The notes under the pieces: generated by a model
Database searches by the model: none
The model's input: only the letters and a program-made list of their open reading frames with translations
What the model was told of the DNA's origin: nothing
Made by a program: the position numbers and the translations under genes
Source: Holdemania sp. Marseille-P2844
GTDB lineage: Bacteria > Bacillota_I > Bacilli_A > Erysipelotrichales > Erysipelotrichaceae
Assembly: GCF_900120005.1 (NCBI RefSeq)
Contig: NZ_LT635452.1
Span: forward strand, 502,302-566,301
Direction: 5' to 3'
DNA: 64,000 nucleotides
Part shown: positions 7,250-15,716 of the stretch, piece after piece
Numbering within the stretch: the stretch's first letter is position 1
Layout of the letters: each line of letters begins with the position of its first letter

Positions 7250-9217
7250 ATGAATGATCAAAAGTCTAATTACTACACCCAGCTGATCTTGAAGGCGCTG
7301 CTGAATAAAGAGATGGTGACCACGGGCCAGCTGGCGGAAGAAATTGGACTGTCAGAAAAAACGATCCGCACTAAAGTGGAAGTGATCAACAACATGCTGC
7401 TGGACAACCAGCTGGGCGAGATATGCAAGAAACCCCGGATCGGGATCTGGCTGAATGCGGATGCGCAGCAGCGGCTGAAGCTCAATTCGCTGATCAACAA
7501 CTCGACGAATATGGACGTACTGCAAAACGATCAGGTCCGCACCGCAACAGCGCTGAAGCTGATCTTGAAAAGCACGAAGAACAACACGCTGACGACCAAG
7601 CAGCTGGCCTCCCAGCTCTATCTCAGCGTACCGACGACGCTCAAGGTGATCAACGACTGCCGCAGCTGGCTGAAGCTGTTTAACATCGAGCTGAACGTCG
7701 TGCGCAACAAGGGGCTGGAACTGGCGTACAACGAGGTGTCCTACCGCCTGGCATTGAAGCATTTCATTCTGAAATTCGATACCGAGACCAACGTCGAGGA
7801 AAGTATCCTGTTTTTTATGCCGGGACTGGATCTTGATGCGATCCGGCGGGGAATCATGGAAACGGAAAAGGAATGGAGCTTTGAGTTCGCCGAGGAATCC
7901 TTCAACGAGGTGCTTGTTTACGCATCGCTGGCGATCTATCAGAACCAGCAGGAAAATGGCCGCAAGCTGAAATTTTCAGATGAAGAGCTGGAAATGCTTC
8001 AGAAGTACAACGAATACAGCTTTGCCGAAGCGATCTTTAAAAAGCTCGGGGCGCATTTCAACATGACGCTGCCGACTGAGGAAAAAGCGTTTTTGTCAAT
8101 CCAGATCCTGTGCTCCAAGCTGATCGACAGCGGCTACAGCGCCGACAGCGGCGAGGTGCTGCGGGAATATGACAACAAGCTGCAGGAATTTGTCCGCAAG
8201 ATCATCTCCGTTGTCAGCAACGTTCTCAACGTCGATCTGACGCATGACGACGCGCTCTATCACGGCCTGTTGATTCACATGCGGCCGACGCTGTTTCGGC
8301 TGCGCTATGAACGTGGACATACCAACGGGCTGACCAGTTATATTAAAACGGAATACAAAAAGACCTTCCGGGTTGCCTGGCTGATCTCCGTTCTGTTTGA
8401 GGAATATTTCGATCTGAAGGTCAGCGAGGATGAGCTGGGCTATATCGTGCTGTATATCCAATCCGCTCTGGAGCGCAATGAGAATCCGGTCCGGACGATG
8501 CTGGTCAGCGCTTCGGGCATGGGCATCAACCAGATGCTGTGCGACAAGATCTGCCGCTCGTCCAGCCTGATTCATTCGGTGAAGGTGGTCAGCGTCCATG
8601 ATTTCAAGATTGAAAAAGTCACGGACGTCGATTTGATTTTGACGACGCGCGAGCTGCAGCTGAATGACCCGCGGATCGTGGAGATCGACGATTTCCTGTC
8701 CGACGCTTCGATTCAGAAAATCAACCACTGGATCCGCAACACGATTCTCAACAAGGTCAGCGAGGCGCAGTTCGACGCGGACTGCCACCAGCTGTTTGAG
8801 CCGGATCTGATCTTTACGCATCTGAAAATTGACGACAAGCCGGCGCTGCTGAAGTATTTATGCGATCATCTGGTCCGCAAGGGCTATGTCACGCGCAAGT
8901 ATGTCAAGACGGTCCTGGATCGTGAAGCGTTTACGCCGACGTCGATCGGCAACGGCGTTGCGATTCCTCATGGCGATCAGAACGAGATCAACGAAGCCCG
9001 GGTCGTCATCGCCACGCTGGAAAAACCGATCTTGTGGGACAGCGAAATGGTCGACGTGATCTTTCTGTTAGTCGTGAAAATGACCAATGACTTTGAGATC
9101 CGCCGCACCCAGGCTTTCTATAAGCAGTACATCAAGCTGGTCGGAACCGACGAGCAGGTCAACGTCCTGCGGAATTTCCAGACCAACGTCGATTTTTACA
9201 AATATTTAATCAAGTAA
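7250..9217 (+). CDS. PRD-containing PTS-controlled transcriptional activator (MtlR/LicR/ManR type)
   Basis: 655 residues with the full domain order of this family: N-terminal HTH (about 8-60, TTGQLAEEIGLSEKTIRTKVE) and a second HTH (about 100-150), two PRD domains (about 170-400), an EIIB-Gat-like domain (about 415-505) and a C-terminal EIIA-Fru-like domain (about 515-655) with the phosphorylatable His in IGNGVAIPHG. The EIIB-like domain reads SASGMG, lacking the usual phosphocysteine. Such activators are tuned by HPr and EII phosphorylation. The downstream EIIA, EIIB, EIIC and aldolase genes on the same strand are the obvious targets, probably through the twin palindromes at 9717-9762. Confidence 0.93.
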   Translation: MNDQKSNYYTQLILKALLNKEMVTTGQLAEEIGLSEKTIRTKVEVINNMLLDNQLGEICKKPRIGIWLNADAQQRLKLNSLINNSTNMDVLQNDQVRTATALKLILKSTKNNTLTTKQLASQLYLSVPTTLKVINDCRSWLKLFNIELNVVRNKGLELAYNEVSYRLALKHFILKFDTETNVEESILFFMPGLDLDAIRRGIMETEKEWSFEFAEESFNEVLVYASLAIYQNQQENGRKLKFSDEELEMLQKYNEYSFAEAIFKKLGAHFNMTLPTEEKAFLSIQILCSKLIDSGYSADSGEVLREYDNKLQEFVRKIISVVSNVLNVDLTHDDALYHGLLIHMRPTLFRLRYERGHTNGLTSYIKTEYKKTFRVAWLISVLFEEYFDLKVSEDELGYIVLYIQSALERNENPVRTMLVSASGMGINQMLCDKICRSSSLIHSVKVVSVHDFKIEKVTDVDLILTTRELQLNDPRIVEIDDFLSDASIQKINHWIRNTILNKVSEAQFDADCHQLFEPDLIFTHLKIDDKPALLKYLCDHLVRKGYVTRKYVKTVLDREAFTPTSIGNGVAIPHGDQNEINEARVVIATLEKPILWDSEMVDVIFLLVVKMTNDFEIRRTQAFYKQYIKLVGTDEQVNVLRNFQTNVDFYKYLIK

Positions 9218-9257
9218 TTTCAGTAAGCAAAGCTACGATAAGGAGAGAAAACAACGT

Positions 9258-9710
9258 ATGGCATTAGCGGATATTCTGGATGAAAACATCATCGACCTGC
9301 ATTTAAAGAGCACGACGAAAGACGAAGTGCTCCATGATTTGAGCGCGCACCTGCTGGAAGCGGGCTACATTGAAGACATCGAACAGTTCGTCAAGGACAT
9401 TTATGTCCGGGAAGCGGAAGGGATTACCGGCATGGGCAACCACATCGCGATTCCTCATGGCAAAAGTCATGCCGTCAAAAAGATCGGGATCGCGATCGGC
9501 CGATGCGAAAATGAGATCGAATGGGAAAGCTACGACGATGAGCCGATCAATCTGGTCTTCCTGTTCTGCGTCAGCGACGACGCTGATTTCGCGTCCAATC
9601 ACATGATGCTGCTGGCGGAGCTGGCCGGCAAGCTGGGCAACGACGAACGCGTGGAGAAGCTGCAGAAGGTTACAACAAAGCAGGAGTTGATTAATTTATT
9701 CCTCAACTAA
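9258..9710 (+). CDS. PTS fructose/mannitol-family EIIA component
   Basis: A 150-residue free-standing EIIA of the Fru/Mtl type (PTS_EIIA_2). The active-site histidine lies in GMGNHIAIPHGKS (about residues 59-71). It takes phosphate from HPr and hands it to the EIIB encoded next. RBS AAGGAGAG precedes the ATG. It lies 40 bp after the activator gene and 143 bp before EIIB; that longer gap holds a probable internal promoter. Confidence 0.93.
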   Translation: MALADILDENIIDLHLKSTTKDEVLHDLSAHLLEAGYIEDIEQFVKDIYVREAEGITGMGNHIAIPHGKSHAVKKIGIAIGRCENEIEWESYDDEPINLVFLFCVSDDADFASNHMMLLAELAGKLGNDERVEKLQKVTTKQELINLFLN

Positions 9711-9716
9711 TGACCA

Positions 9717-9762
9717 AAATTACCGTAATTTAATCGTTACTTAATCAAAAAATTACCGTAAT
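9717..9762. promoter_or_regulatory. Tandem ATTACCGTAAT palindromes (candidate activator sites)
   Basis: Two copies of the 11-bp palindrome ATTACcGTAAT are at 9719-9729 and 9752-9762. The first extends to a 15-bp perfect palindrome (9717-9731). Their centres are 33 bp apart, about three helical turns, and the second ends 13 bp before a -35-like TTGTTA. This is the layout expected for a PRD activator binding site, most simply that of the protein encoded at 7250-9217. Confidence 0.6.
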
Positions 9763-9775
9763 AAAGTTCCCGCAG

Positions 9776-9804
9776 TTGTTAAACTAAAGCGCTTGCAACA
9801 TGAT
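9776..9804 (+). promoter_or_regulatory. Probable promoter with overlapping cre site before EIIB
   Basis: TTGTTA (9776-9781), a 17-bp spacer and CATGAT (9799-9804) form a weak sigma-A promoter, as expected for an activated one. Positions 9784-9797 match 12 of 14 bases of the CcpA cre consensus, with AAAGCGCTT as core, so glucose repression is likely. Confidence 0.5.
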
Positions 9805-9853
9805 AAATTATGATCATGCCAAAAGAACAAAGACGGATGGGAGGTGAACCCAA

Positions 9854-10165
9854 ATGAAGATTGTAGGAATTACAGCTTGTACCGCAGGCATCGCGCATAC
9901 CTATATCGTTGCGGAAAAGATTCAGAACGCAGCGGAGGCCGCGGGCCATCAGTGCAAGATCGAAACGCAGGGGACGATCGGCGCACAGAACAAACTGACA
10001 GCGGAAGATATCGCCGCGGCGGATGTTGTCATCATCGCGCATGATATCGCTGTCGGCGGAATGGAACGTTTCGCCGGCAAGCCGACCGTTGACATTCCGA
10101 TCAGCGTCGCGATGAAGAATCCAAAAAGCTTGATCGCCACGATCGAAAAGAAAATCCAAAAATAA
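9854..10165 (+). CDS. PTS fructose-family EIIB component
   Basis: A 103-residue EIIB of the fructose type. The phosphocysteine is Cys9 in ITACTAGIAHTYIVAE, the classic EIIB-Fru signature. It passes phosphate from EIIA to the sugar held by the EIIC encoded 18 bp on. RBS GGGAGGTG precedes the ATG. Together with the class II aldolase downstream, the imported sugar is probably a ketose or a sugar converted to a ketose bisphosphate; the exact sugar is not readable. Confidence 0.93.
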   Translation: MKIVGITACTAGIAHTYIVAEKIQNAAEAAGHQCKIETQGTIGAQNKLTAEDIAAADVVIIAHDIAVGGMERFAGKPTVDIPISVAMKNPKSLIATIEKKIQK

Positions 10166-10183
10166 AAAGGGGTAGATGAATCC

Positions 10184-11278
10184 ATGAAAAAGTTGAACTT
10201 TAAAAAACACATGATGACCGGCATCTCGTACATGATTCCGATGATCGTGGCCGGCGGTATCCTGGGCGCCTTAGCAAAAGGCTTCGGCGGATGGGAAGTC
10301 GGCAATTATGCGCCGGAAGCGGGCGCGACCCTCTTCAGCAACCTGAACTGCTTCGACTGGAAACAGTTCTGGTGGATGATTTCCAAATTATCTGACTACG
10401 CGATGAGCTTCGGCGTTGCGGTCATGACGGCCGGCGTCTGTTACTCGATCGCTGAACGTCCGGGCATCGTGCCGGGCTTCGTCATCGGTTATGCGGCAAA
10501 CCAGTCGAAAGCGGGCTTCTTAGGCGGTCTGCTGATGGCGTTTGTGATCGGTTATTTCATCCAGTGGATGAAGACCTGGAAGCTTCCGAAGTGGATGGTC
10601 GGCCTGATGCCGGTTATGATTATTCCAGTCATCGCGACCTTTGTCTGCGGCGTTGCCTTCTTCGCGATCGTGGCGAAGCCGATGGCGATTGCCATGAATG
10701 CTCTGCAGGGTTGGATCATGAGCCTCAACGGTGGTTCCAAGTTCATCATCGGCGCGGTTATCGGCGCGGGCATGGGCTTCGATATGGGCGGCCCGGTCAA
10801 CAAGACGGCTTCTATGGCGGCCAATGCGCTGGGTGCTGATGGCATCTACGGACCAATGTCAGCCAAGATCATCGGCGGCATGACGCCACCATGCGGCGTC
10901 TTCGTTTCCACTCTGTTAACACCGAAAAAATTCTCGCTGACGGAAAAAGAAACCGCGAAAACCGCATTCCCGATGGGCCTGTGCTTCATTACTGAAGGCG
11001 TCCTGCCATTTGCTGCGGCAGATCCGGCCCGCTTCATCCCCGCTTCCATGATCGGTTCAGCGTTAGCCGGCGGCATCGCCGTAGCGATGGGTGTTGAATC
11101 CGTTGCCGGCCATGGCGGAATCTTCGTCTTCCCGATGATGACCAACTGGATGTGGGCGGTGATCGCCTTGATTGTCGGCTCAGTTGCGACTGGCGTCATC
11201 TATTCGGCGATCAAGAAGCCGAGCGAGGAAGGTCAGGAAGAGGAAGAAGAAATCGTCGACCTGGACATCAACCTGTAA
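10184..11278 (+). CDS. PTS fructose-family EIIC permease component
   Basis: 364 residues, a polytopic membrane protein of the EIIC-Fru family with about nine hydrophobic segments, starting KKHMMTGISYMIPMIVAGG and holding GMGFDMGGPVNKTA and ITEGVLPFAAADP, both family signatures. The acidic tail (residues about 345-364) is unusual but harmless. It forms the membrane channel that transports and phosphorylates the sugar with the EIIA and EIIB encoded upstream. Confidence 0.94.
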   Translation: MKKLNFKKHMMTGISYMIPMIVAGGILGALAKGFGGWEVGNYAPEAGATLFSNLNCFDWKQFWWMISKLSDYAMSFGVAVMTAGVCYSIAERPGIVPGFVIGYAANQSKAGFLGGLLMAFVIGYFIQWMKTWKLPKWMVGLMPVMIIPVIATFVCGVAFFAIVAKPMAIAMNALQGWIMSLNGGSKFIIGAVIGAGMGFDMGGPVNKTASMAANALGADGIYGPMSAKIIGGMTPPCGVFVSTLLTPKKFSLTEKETAKTAFPMGLCFITEGVLPFAAADPARFIPASMIGSALAGGIAVAMGVESVAGHGGIFVFPMMTNWMWAVIALIVGSVATGVIYSAIKKPSEEGQEEEEEIVDLDINL

Positions 11279-11338
11279 GCTTCACCCTCAATTTCTAAGA
11301 CATTCGCAATTATATTAAGGAAAGAAAGAAGGAGTCCT

Positions 11339-12223
11339 ATGTTAGTTTCGATGAAGGATATTCTGCAGCACGCGCACAAGCATAATTACGCGGTGATGGC
11401 AGTCAACAGCATCAATATGGAAATGGCCCGCGCGGTGATCAGCGCCGCCGAGGAAGAACATTCCCCGATTATCGTCCAGATGGGTCCGGGTCAGATCGGC
11501 AAGCATGCGCATCTGACGGAGATCGTTCCGCTGGTGAAGGAACTGGCTGAACGCGCCAGCATTCCGGTCGCGTTGAACCTGGATCATGGCGGAAAGCTGG
11601 AAGATATGGTCACGGCCATCCACAACGGCTTCACCAGCCTGATGATCGACGCTTCTTCCTATCCTTATGAGGAAAACGTCAAGCGGACCTCGGTTGTCTG
11701 CGCGCTGGCGCACCCGCACGGAATCTGCGTCGAAGCGGAGCTGGGCCATGTTGGGCAGGCGGCGGACGGCGACAACAGTAAGGTCGACCTGTACACTAAC
11801 GTCGAAGAAGCAAAGAAGTTTGTGGAAGACACCGGCTGCGACGCTTTGGCTGTGGCGATCGGCACGGCGCATGGGGATTATCCGAAGGGCTATGTGCCGG
11901 TGCTGAACTTTGAACGTCTGGCCGAGCTGAAAAAGGCGCTGGATATGCCGTTGGTTCTGCACGGCGGCAGCGGCAGCGGCGAAGAGAACATCCGCAAGGC
12001 CGTTGCCGGAGGCATCAACAAGATCAATGTCTGCACCGACGCTTTCCATGCCGCGAAAAACGCGATGCTAAAGAAGCTGGAGTGCAAACCGAACGCGGAT
12101 TATCTGGAACTGTGCATGACGGCGGAAGCCGCTGTGAAGCAGTTCGTGAAGGAATATATCCGGGTGATCGGGTCCAACAACCAGTATTTCTACGGTGAAT
12201 CGGTTTCGACCGGCAACGAATAA
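11339..12223 (+). CDS. Class II ketose-bisphosphate aldolase (fructose/tagatose type)
   Basis: 294 residues, a zinc-dependent class II aldolase. The metal ligand and phosphate loops are clear: LNLDHGGKLEDM (about 79-90), EAELGHVG (about 133-140), AVAIGTAHG (about 174-182) and LHGGSGSGEENI with GGINKINVCTD towards the C-terminus. It splits a ketose-1,6-bisphosphate into two triose phosphates. Sequence does not separate fructose, tagatose or other bisphosphates. It closes the PTS operon and feeds glycolysis. The ATG at 11339 has AAGGAG upstream. Confidence 0.92.
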   Translation: MLVSMKDILQHAHKHNYAVMAVNSINMEMARAVISAAEEEHSPIIVQMGPGQIGKHAHLTEIVPLVKELAERASIPVALNLDHGGKLEDMVTAIHNGFTSLMIDASSYPYEENVKRTSVVCALAHPHGICVEAELGHVGQAADGDNSKVDLYTNVEEAKKFVEDTGCDALAVAIGTAHGDYPKGYVPVLNFERLAELKKALDMPLVLHGGSGSGEENIRKAVAGGINKINVCTDAFHAAKNAMLKKLECKPNADYLELCMTAEAAVKQFVKEYIRVIGSNNQYFYGESVSTGNE

Positions 12224-12247
12224 ATCCTCCCATTTATAAGTAAATAA

Positions 12248-12275
12248 GCGAGCATCTTACCCAAGGTGCTCGTTT
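12248..12275 (+). terminator. Terminator of the fructose-type PTS operon
   Basis: CGAGCA...TGCTCG with an extended stem around ACCC, followed by TTTGTTGT, lies 25 bp after the aldolase stop. Confidence 0.65.
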
Positions 12276-12424
12276 GTTGTCTGTGCGGTTTTTTATATGA
12301 CCCTAGGTCGATATCTAATGAAGGTTATTAAGCAGATGAAAATACAATTTTCTATATTTGATTTATTCGGAAAATACGGATAAAGTAAAGTTATACTTTA
12401 AAAATATCGAAAGAAGGTGCTTTC

Positions 12425-13651
12425 ATGTATATTCAAAGACACTTAGAAAATCAAATTCTAACAGCCTCTCGCTCTTATCCTGTCGTCATGGTCTGCGGCC
12501 AGCGTCAGATGGGAAAATTTACAATGCTGAATCATATCAAGGAACCGGATCGGCGCTATGTCACACTGGATGACGGCAATGCCCGCAGACTGGCAATTCA
12601 GGATCCTGCCCTTTTTTTTGAAACTTATGGATCACCGCTGTTGATCGACGAAATCCAACGTGTTCCTTCGCTTCTTTTGGAAATGAAAAAGATTGTCGAT
12701 GAGAAGGCGCTTGCGGGCGAAGATAACAACGGGATGTTTTGGATTACCGGATCGCAGAAATTTAAAATGATGCAGGGTGTTTCTGAATCTCTGGCAGGCC
12801 GGGTTGCCGTTTTTGATATGGCCGGATTGTCGGCTGCTGAGATCGAGGGACGTCCCGTCGGACTTTTTCAGCCGGATCTAAAATCTTTGCGGGAACGCCT
12901 GAAAACCAGCGTGAAGAAGGATATCCATACGATTTATGAGGATATCTATCGTGGAGGCATGCCTAAATTGCGTGTTAGTGATCTTGACAACGATCGTTAC
13001 TATATGGACTATATCAATACCTGTCTTGAACGTGACATTCAAGACTTGGCGCAGGTTGGAAAACTGAATGAGTTTTATGATTTTCTAGTCTTTGTAGCTG
13101 CCCGGACGGGGCAGGAGTTGAAATATGATGAAATCGCTAAGACGATTGGCGTTTCCTTGCCGACCGCTAAATCCTGGATATCCATTCTGGAGCGGTCCGG
13201 TGTGATTTTTATTCTGCGTCCTTATTTTTCCAACATTTCCAAACGGTTGGTCAAAACTCCTAAAGTTTATTTTATGGATACAGGACTTGCGGCTTATTTA
13301 TGCCGGTGGCCGAATGCGGAGACCTTGGCGAATGGTGCGATGGATGGTGCCTTCTTTGAAACTTATGTCGTTACGGAAATTGTTAAGAGTTATTACAATG
13401 CCGGCAAACCTGTCGATTTGTTCTATTACCGGGATACGGATAAGAAGGAGATCGACCTGCTTGTTGTGAATGGGGATCAGATCACGCCGATCGAGATTAA
13501 GAAAGGCAAGGAACCTTCGAAACCGGATAAGAATTTTAATGTTCTGCAGCAGTTTCATCTCGACGTTCAGCCGGGAATCATTCTATGTTTAAGCGACGAG
13601 CTGATTCCGTTTAACCGCCAGTCCTGGTACTGTCCTGTATCAGTACTGTAG
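12425..13651 (+). CDS. AAA ATPase with DUF4143 domain
   Basis: 408 residues, with the AAA_14 ATPase domain (about 15-165), a Walker B-like PLLIDEIQRVP (about 75-85), and a C-terminal DUF4143 domain (about 220-380) with a winged-helix stretch and YFMDTGLAAYL. The P-loop reads GQRQMGKFT (residues 25-33) where the family normally has GPRQVGKTT, so the first Thr after Lys31 is Phe. ATP binding may be weak. These proteins are common, often mobile and mostly of unknown role. Base composition is more AT-rich than the neighbours, and it stands alone between two sugar operons, which hints at acquisition. ATG at 12425 has AGAAGGTG upstream. Confidence 0.88.
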   Translation: MYIQRHLENQILTASRSYPVVMVCGQRQMGKFTMLNHIKEPDRRYVTLDDGNARRLAIQDPALFFETYGSPLLIDEIQRVPSLLLEMKKIVDEKALAGEDNNGMFWITGSQKFKMMQGVSESLAGRVAVFDMAGLSAAEIEGRPVGLFQPDLKSLRERLKTSVKKDIHTIYEDIYRGGMPKLRVSDLDNDRYYMDYINTCLERDIQDLAQVGKLNEFYDFLVFVAARTGQELKYDEIAKTIGVSLPTAKSWISILERSGVIFILRPYFSNISKRLVKTPKVYFMDTGLAAYLCRWPNAETLANGAMDGAFFETYVVTEIVKSYYNAGKPVDLFYYRDTDKKEIDLLVVNGDQITPIEIKKGKEPSKPDKNFNVLQQFHLDVQPGIILCLSDELIPFNRQSWYCPVSVL

Positions 13652-13815
13652 TCAAACTGAAAACAATGACCTGGGCAAGGGGTATTGATCGGATCACCTT
13701 AGCTGGAAAACAGGATGAAAAATTACAGAATGAAGTTTTATTGGATCACATTATTTTGCTTTTCCATTTTGGCAGGGCGGATAAACGACAATTTACCACA
13801 TTAAAATGACGAGGA

Positions 13816-13882
13816 TTGATAATCCGGAACGAATCGTTTATGATACTTTTATAGACAGGAACAGGAAAACGATGTTCCTGTT
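13816..13882 (+). promoter_or_regulatory. Promoter and leader hairpin of the uronate operon
   Basis: TTGATA (13816-13821), a 17-bp spacer and TATGAT (13839-13844) make a good sigma-A promoter. The leader then holds a perfect hairpin, AACAGGAA (13860-13867) with TTCCTGTT (13875-13882), 28 bp before the first gene. It may be an operator or an mRNA-stabilising element. Confidence 0.65.
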
Positions 13883-13909
13883 AAAAAGAAGAAAAGGAGA
13901 AACAAACAC

Positions 13910-14587
13910 ATGAAAATTGCATTAATGAATGAATTCAGCCAGGCCCCGAAGAACACGATTATTCTGGAACAGCTGAAAGACGTCGTCGAACCGATGGGTC
14001 ATACCGTTTATAACACCGCGATGGCAAAACCGCTGCTGGACAAGGACGTTCCGGAAGCGTATACGGAAGAAAATCCACGTCTGACTTATCTGCATCTGGG
14101 CATTCAGGCCTGCCTGCTGCTCAACAGCGGCGCGGTGGACTTCGTCGTTACCGGCTGCGGCACCGGTCAGGGCGCGCTGATGTCGCTGAACGCATATCCG
14201 GGCGTTGTCTGCGGCTATTGCATCGAACCGTCGGACGCCTACCTGTTCTTGCAGATCAACAACGGCAACGCACTGTCGATCCCTTATGCCAAAGGCTTCG
14301 GCTGGGGCGGCGAGCTGAACATCCACACGATTTTTGAAAAAGCATTTGGTTCTCCGAAGGGCATGGGCTATCCGAATGAGCCGGGCCGCAAGGAATCGCA
14401 GAACCGCAACGCCGCGCTGTTAAACGAAGTGAAGGCCGCGGTGGGCAAGCCGGTTCTGGAAGGCTTGAAGGCGCTTGATCAGAGCATGGTCAGGGAAGCG
14501 CTGACGCAGCGGTTCCAGGACTGCTTCTTCGCCGGCTGCCAGAACGCCGAGCTGGAAGCGTATGTACGTGAAGTCTTAGGCAAATAA
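13910..14587 (+). CDS. RpiB/LacA/LacB family isomerase, probably 4-deoxy-5-hexosulose-uronate isomerase (DhuI-like)
   Basis: 225 residues, longer than ribose-5-phosphate isomerase B (about 150) and close to the extended RpiB-like isomerases. The family core with its cysteine is seen in VTGCGTGQGA (about residues 81-90). Known extended members in streptococci (DhuI) convert the open form of unsaturated glucuronate, working with an SDR dehydrogenase. Here an SDR of just that type closes the same operon, so that role is my leading inference; a sugar-phosphate isomerase remains possible. It is the first gene after a good promoter. Confidence 0.75.
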   Translation: MKIALMNEFSQAPKNTIILEQLKDVVEPMGHTVYNTAMAKPLLDKDVPEAYTEENPRLTYLHLGIQACLLLNSGAVDFVVTGCGTGQGALMSLNAYPGVVCGYCIEPSDAYLFLQINNGNALSIPYAKGFGWGGELNIHTIFEKAFGSPKGMGYPNEPGRKESQNRNAALLNEVKAAVGKPVLEGLKALDQSMVREALTQRFQDCFFAGCQNAELEAYVREVLGK

Positions 14588-14590
14588 AGT

Positions 14591-15655
14591 ATGAAAAACG
14601 TGACCCTTCCGCGCTATACGATCGGCCCGGACGCACTGAATGATCTGGAACGCGTCGTTTCTGCTTATGGACGCAAAGTGGCGCTGATTCATGGTGCGAA
14701 AGCCTATGCCGCCTGTCAGGCGCTGTTAACCCCGGCGCTGGGTTCGCTGGACGTTGTCAGGGAAGTCTGTTATGGGCATGAGGCAACCTATGAGAACGTC
14801 GCCAGGCTGACAGAGGATCCGGATGTGCGGCGGGCAGACGTGCTGGTGGGCATCGGCGGCGGCAAATGTCTGGACACGGTGAAGCTGGCCGGCGATCAGC
14901 TGGGAAAGCCGGTCGTCACGATTGCGACGATCGCCTCCACCTGCGCGGCAGTAACCAAGATCAGCATCATGTATAACGCCGACGGTTCGTTCAAGGATAT
15001 TCCAAAGCTGAAGGCCGCGCCGGTACACTGTCTGATCCCGACTTCAGTCATTGCCGAAGCGCCGATTCAGTATTTATGGGCCGGTATCGGCGATACGATG
15101 GCGAAGCATGTGGAGTGTACGTTCTCCGCCCGCAACGATTCACTGAATTATGCCAGCGAACTGGGCCGTACGATCAGCGCGATGTGCTTTGAGCCGGTGA
15201 TCGCCCACGGCGTCAGCGCGCTGCGCGCAGCGAAAAATCAGGAAGTCAGCGACGATCTCGAACAGATCATCCAGAATATCCTGATTTCCACCGGCAGCGT
15301 TTCACTGCTTGTCCATCCCGATTACAATTCCGCACTGGCGCACGCTCTGTTCTACGGGTTGACGGTGCGCGAGCATATCGAGAAGAACCATCTGCATGGC
15401 GAGGTTGTGTCCTACGGCACGCTGGTGCAGCTGATGATGGACGGTCAGAAGGAAATGCTTCAAAAAGCTTACGCCTTCCACCGTCAAATCGGGCTGCCGG
15501 TCTGTCTGGCGGATTTAGAGTTAAGTAAGGACGATCCGTTAAGCGATGTGCTGGAAATGGCGGAAAAGAATCAGGAACTCAACCATGTTCCGTATCCGGT
15601 CACCCAGGCGCTGATCCGCAAGGCGATCGACGATCTTGAAAACTACGCAGGCTAA
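14591..15655 (+). CDS. Iron-containing alcohol dehydrogenase, glycerol/hydroxycarboxylate dehydrogenase type (GldA/YbdH-like)
   Basis: 354 residues, GldA branch of the iron/zinc alcohol dehydrogenases. The nucleotide loop GIGGGKCLDTVK (about 94-105) and the metal ligands in GIGDTMAKHVE, NSALAHALFYGL and LHGEVVSYG are visible. It starts 3 bp after the upstream stop. E. coli YbdH/HcxA, a relative, reduces 2-oxo acids. In this uronate operon it may reduce a keto-acid or aldehyde intermediate. The substrate is not established. Confidence 0.85.
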   Translation: MKNVTLPRYTIGPDALNDLERVVSAYGRKVALIHGAKAYAACQALLTPALGSLDVVREVCYGHEATYENVARLTEDPDVRRADVLVGIGGGKCLDTVKLAGDQLGKPVVTIATIASTCAAVTKISIMYNADGSFKDIPKLKAAPVHCLIPTSVIAEAPIQYLWAGIGDTMAKHVECTFSARNDSLNYASELGRTISAMCFEPVIAHGVSALRAAKNQEVSDDLEQIIQNILISTGSVSLLVHPDYNSALAHALFYGLTVREHIEKNHLHGEVVSYGTLVQLMMDGQKEMLQKAYAFHRQIGLPVCLADLELSKDDPLSDVLEMAEKNQELNHVPYPVTQALIRKAIDDLENYAG

Positions 15656-15666
15656 ACAGTCTGAAC

Positions 15667-15693
15667 AAAGGGACAAGCCGTCCCTTTTCTTTT
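15667..15693 (+). terminator. Intra-operon hairpin with T-rich tail
   Basis: AAAGGGAC-aagcc-GTCCCTTT followed by TCTTTT lies between the GldA-like gene and uxuA. It could reduce expression of the downstream genes or protect the upstream mRNA. Confidence 0.6.
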
Positions 15694-15716
15694 AGGTAAA
15701 GGAGGAAATAAAACCT

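Noticed and set aside
12358..12573. 71-residue plus-strand frame before the ATPase
   Set aside because: It is an out-of-frame shadow of the true DUF4143 gene start, which has the ribosome site.
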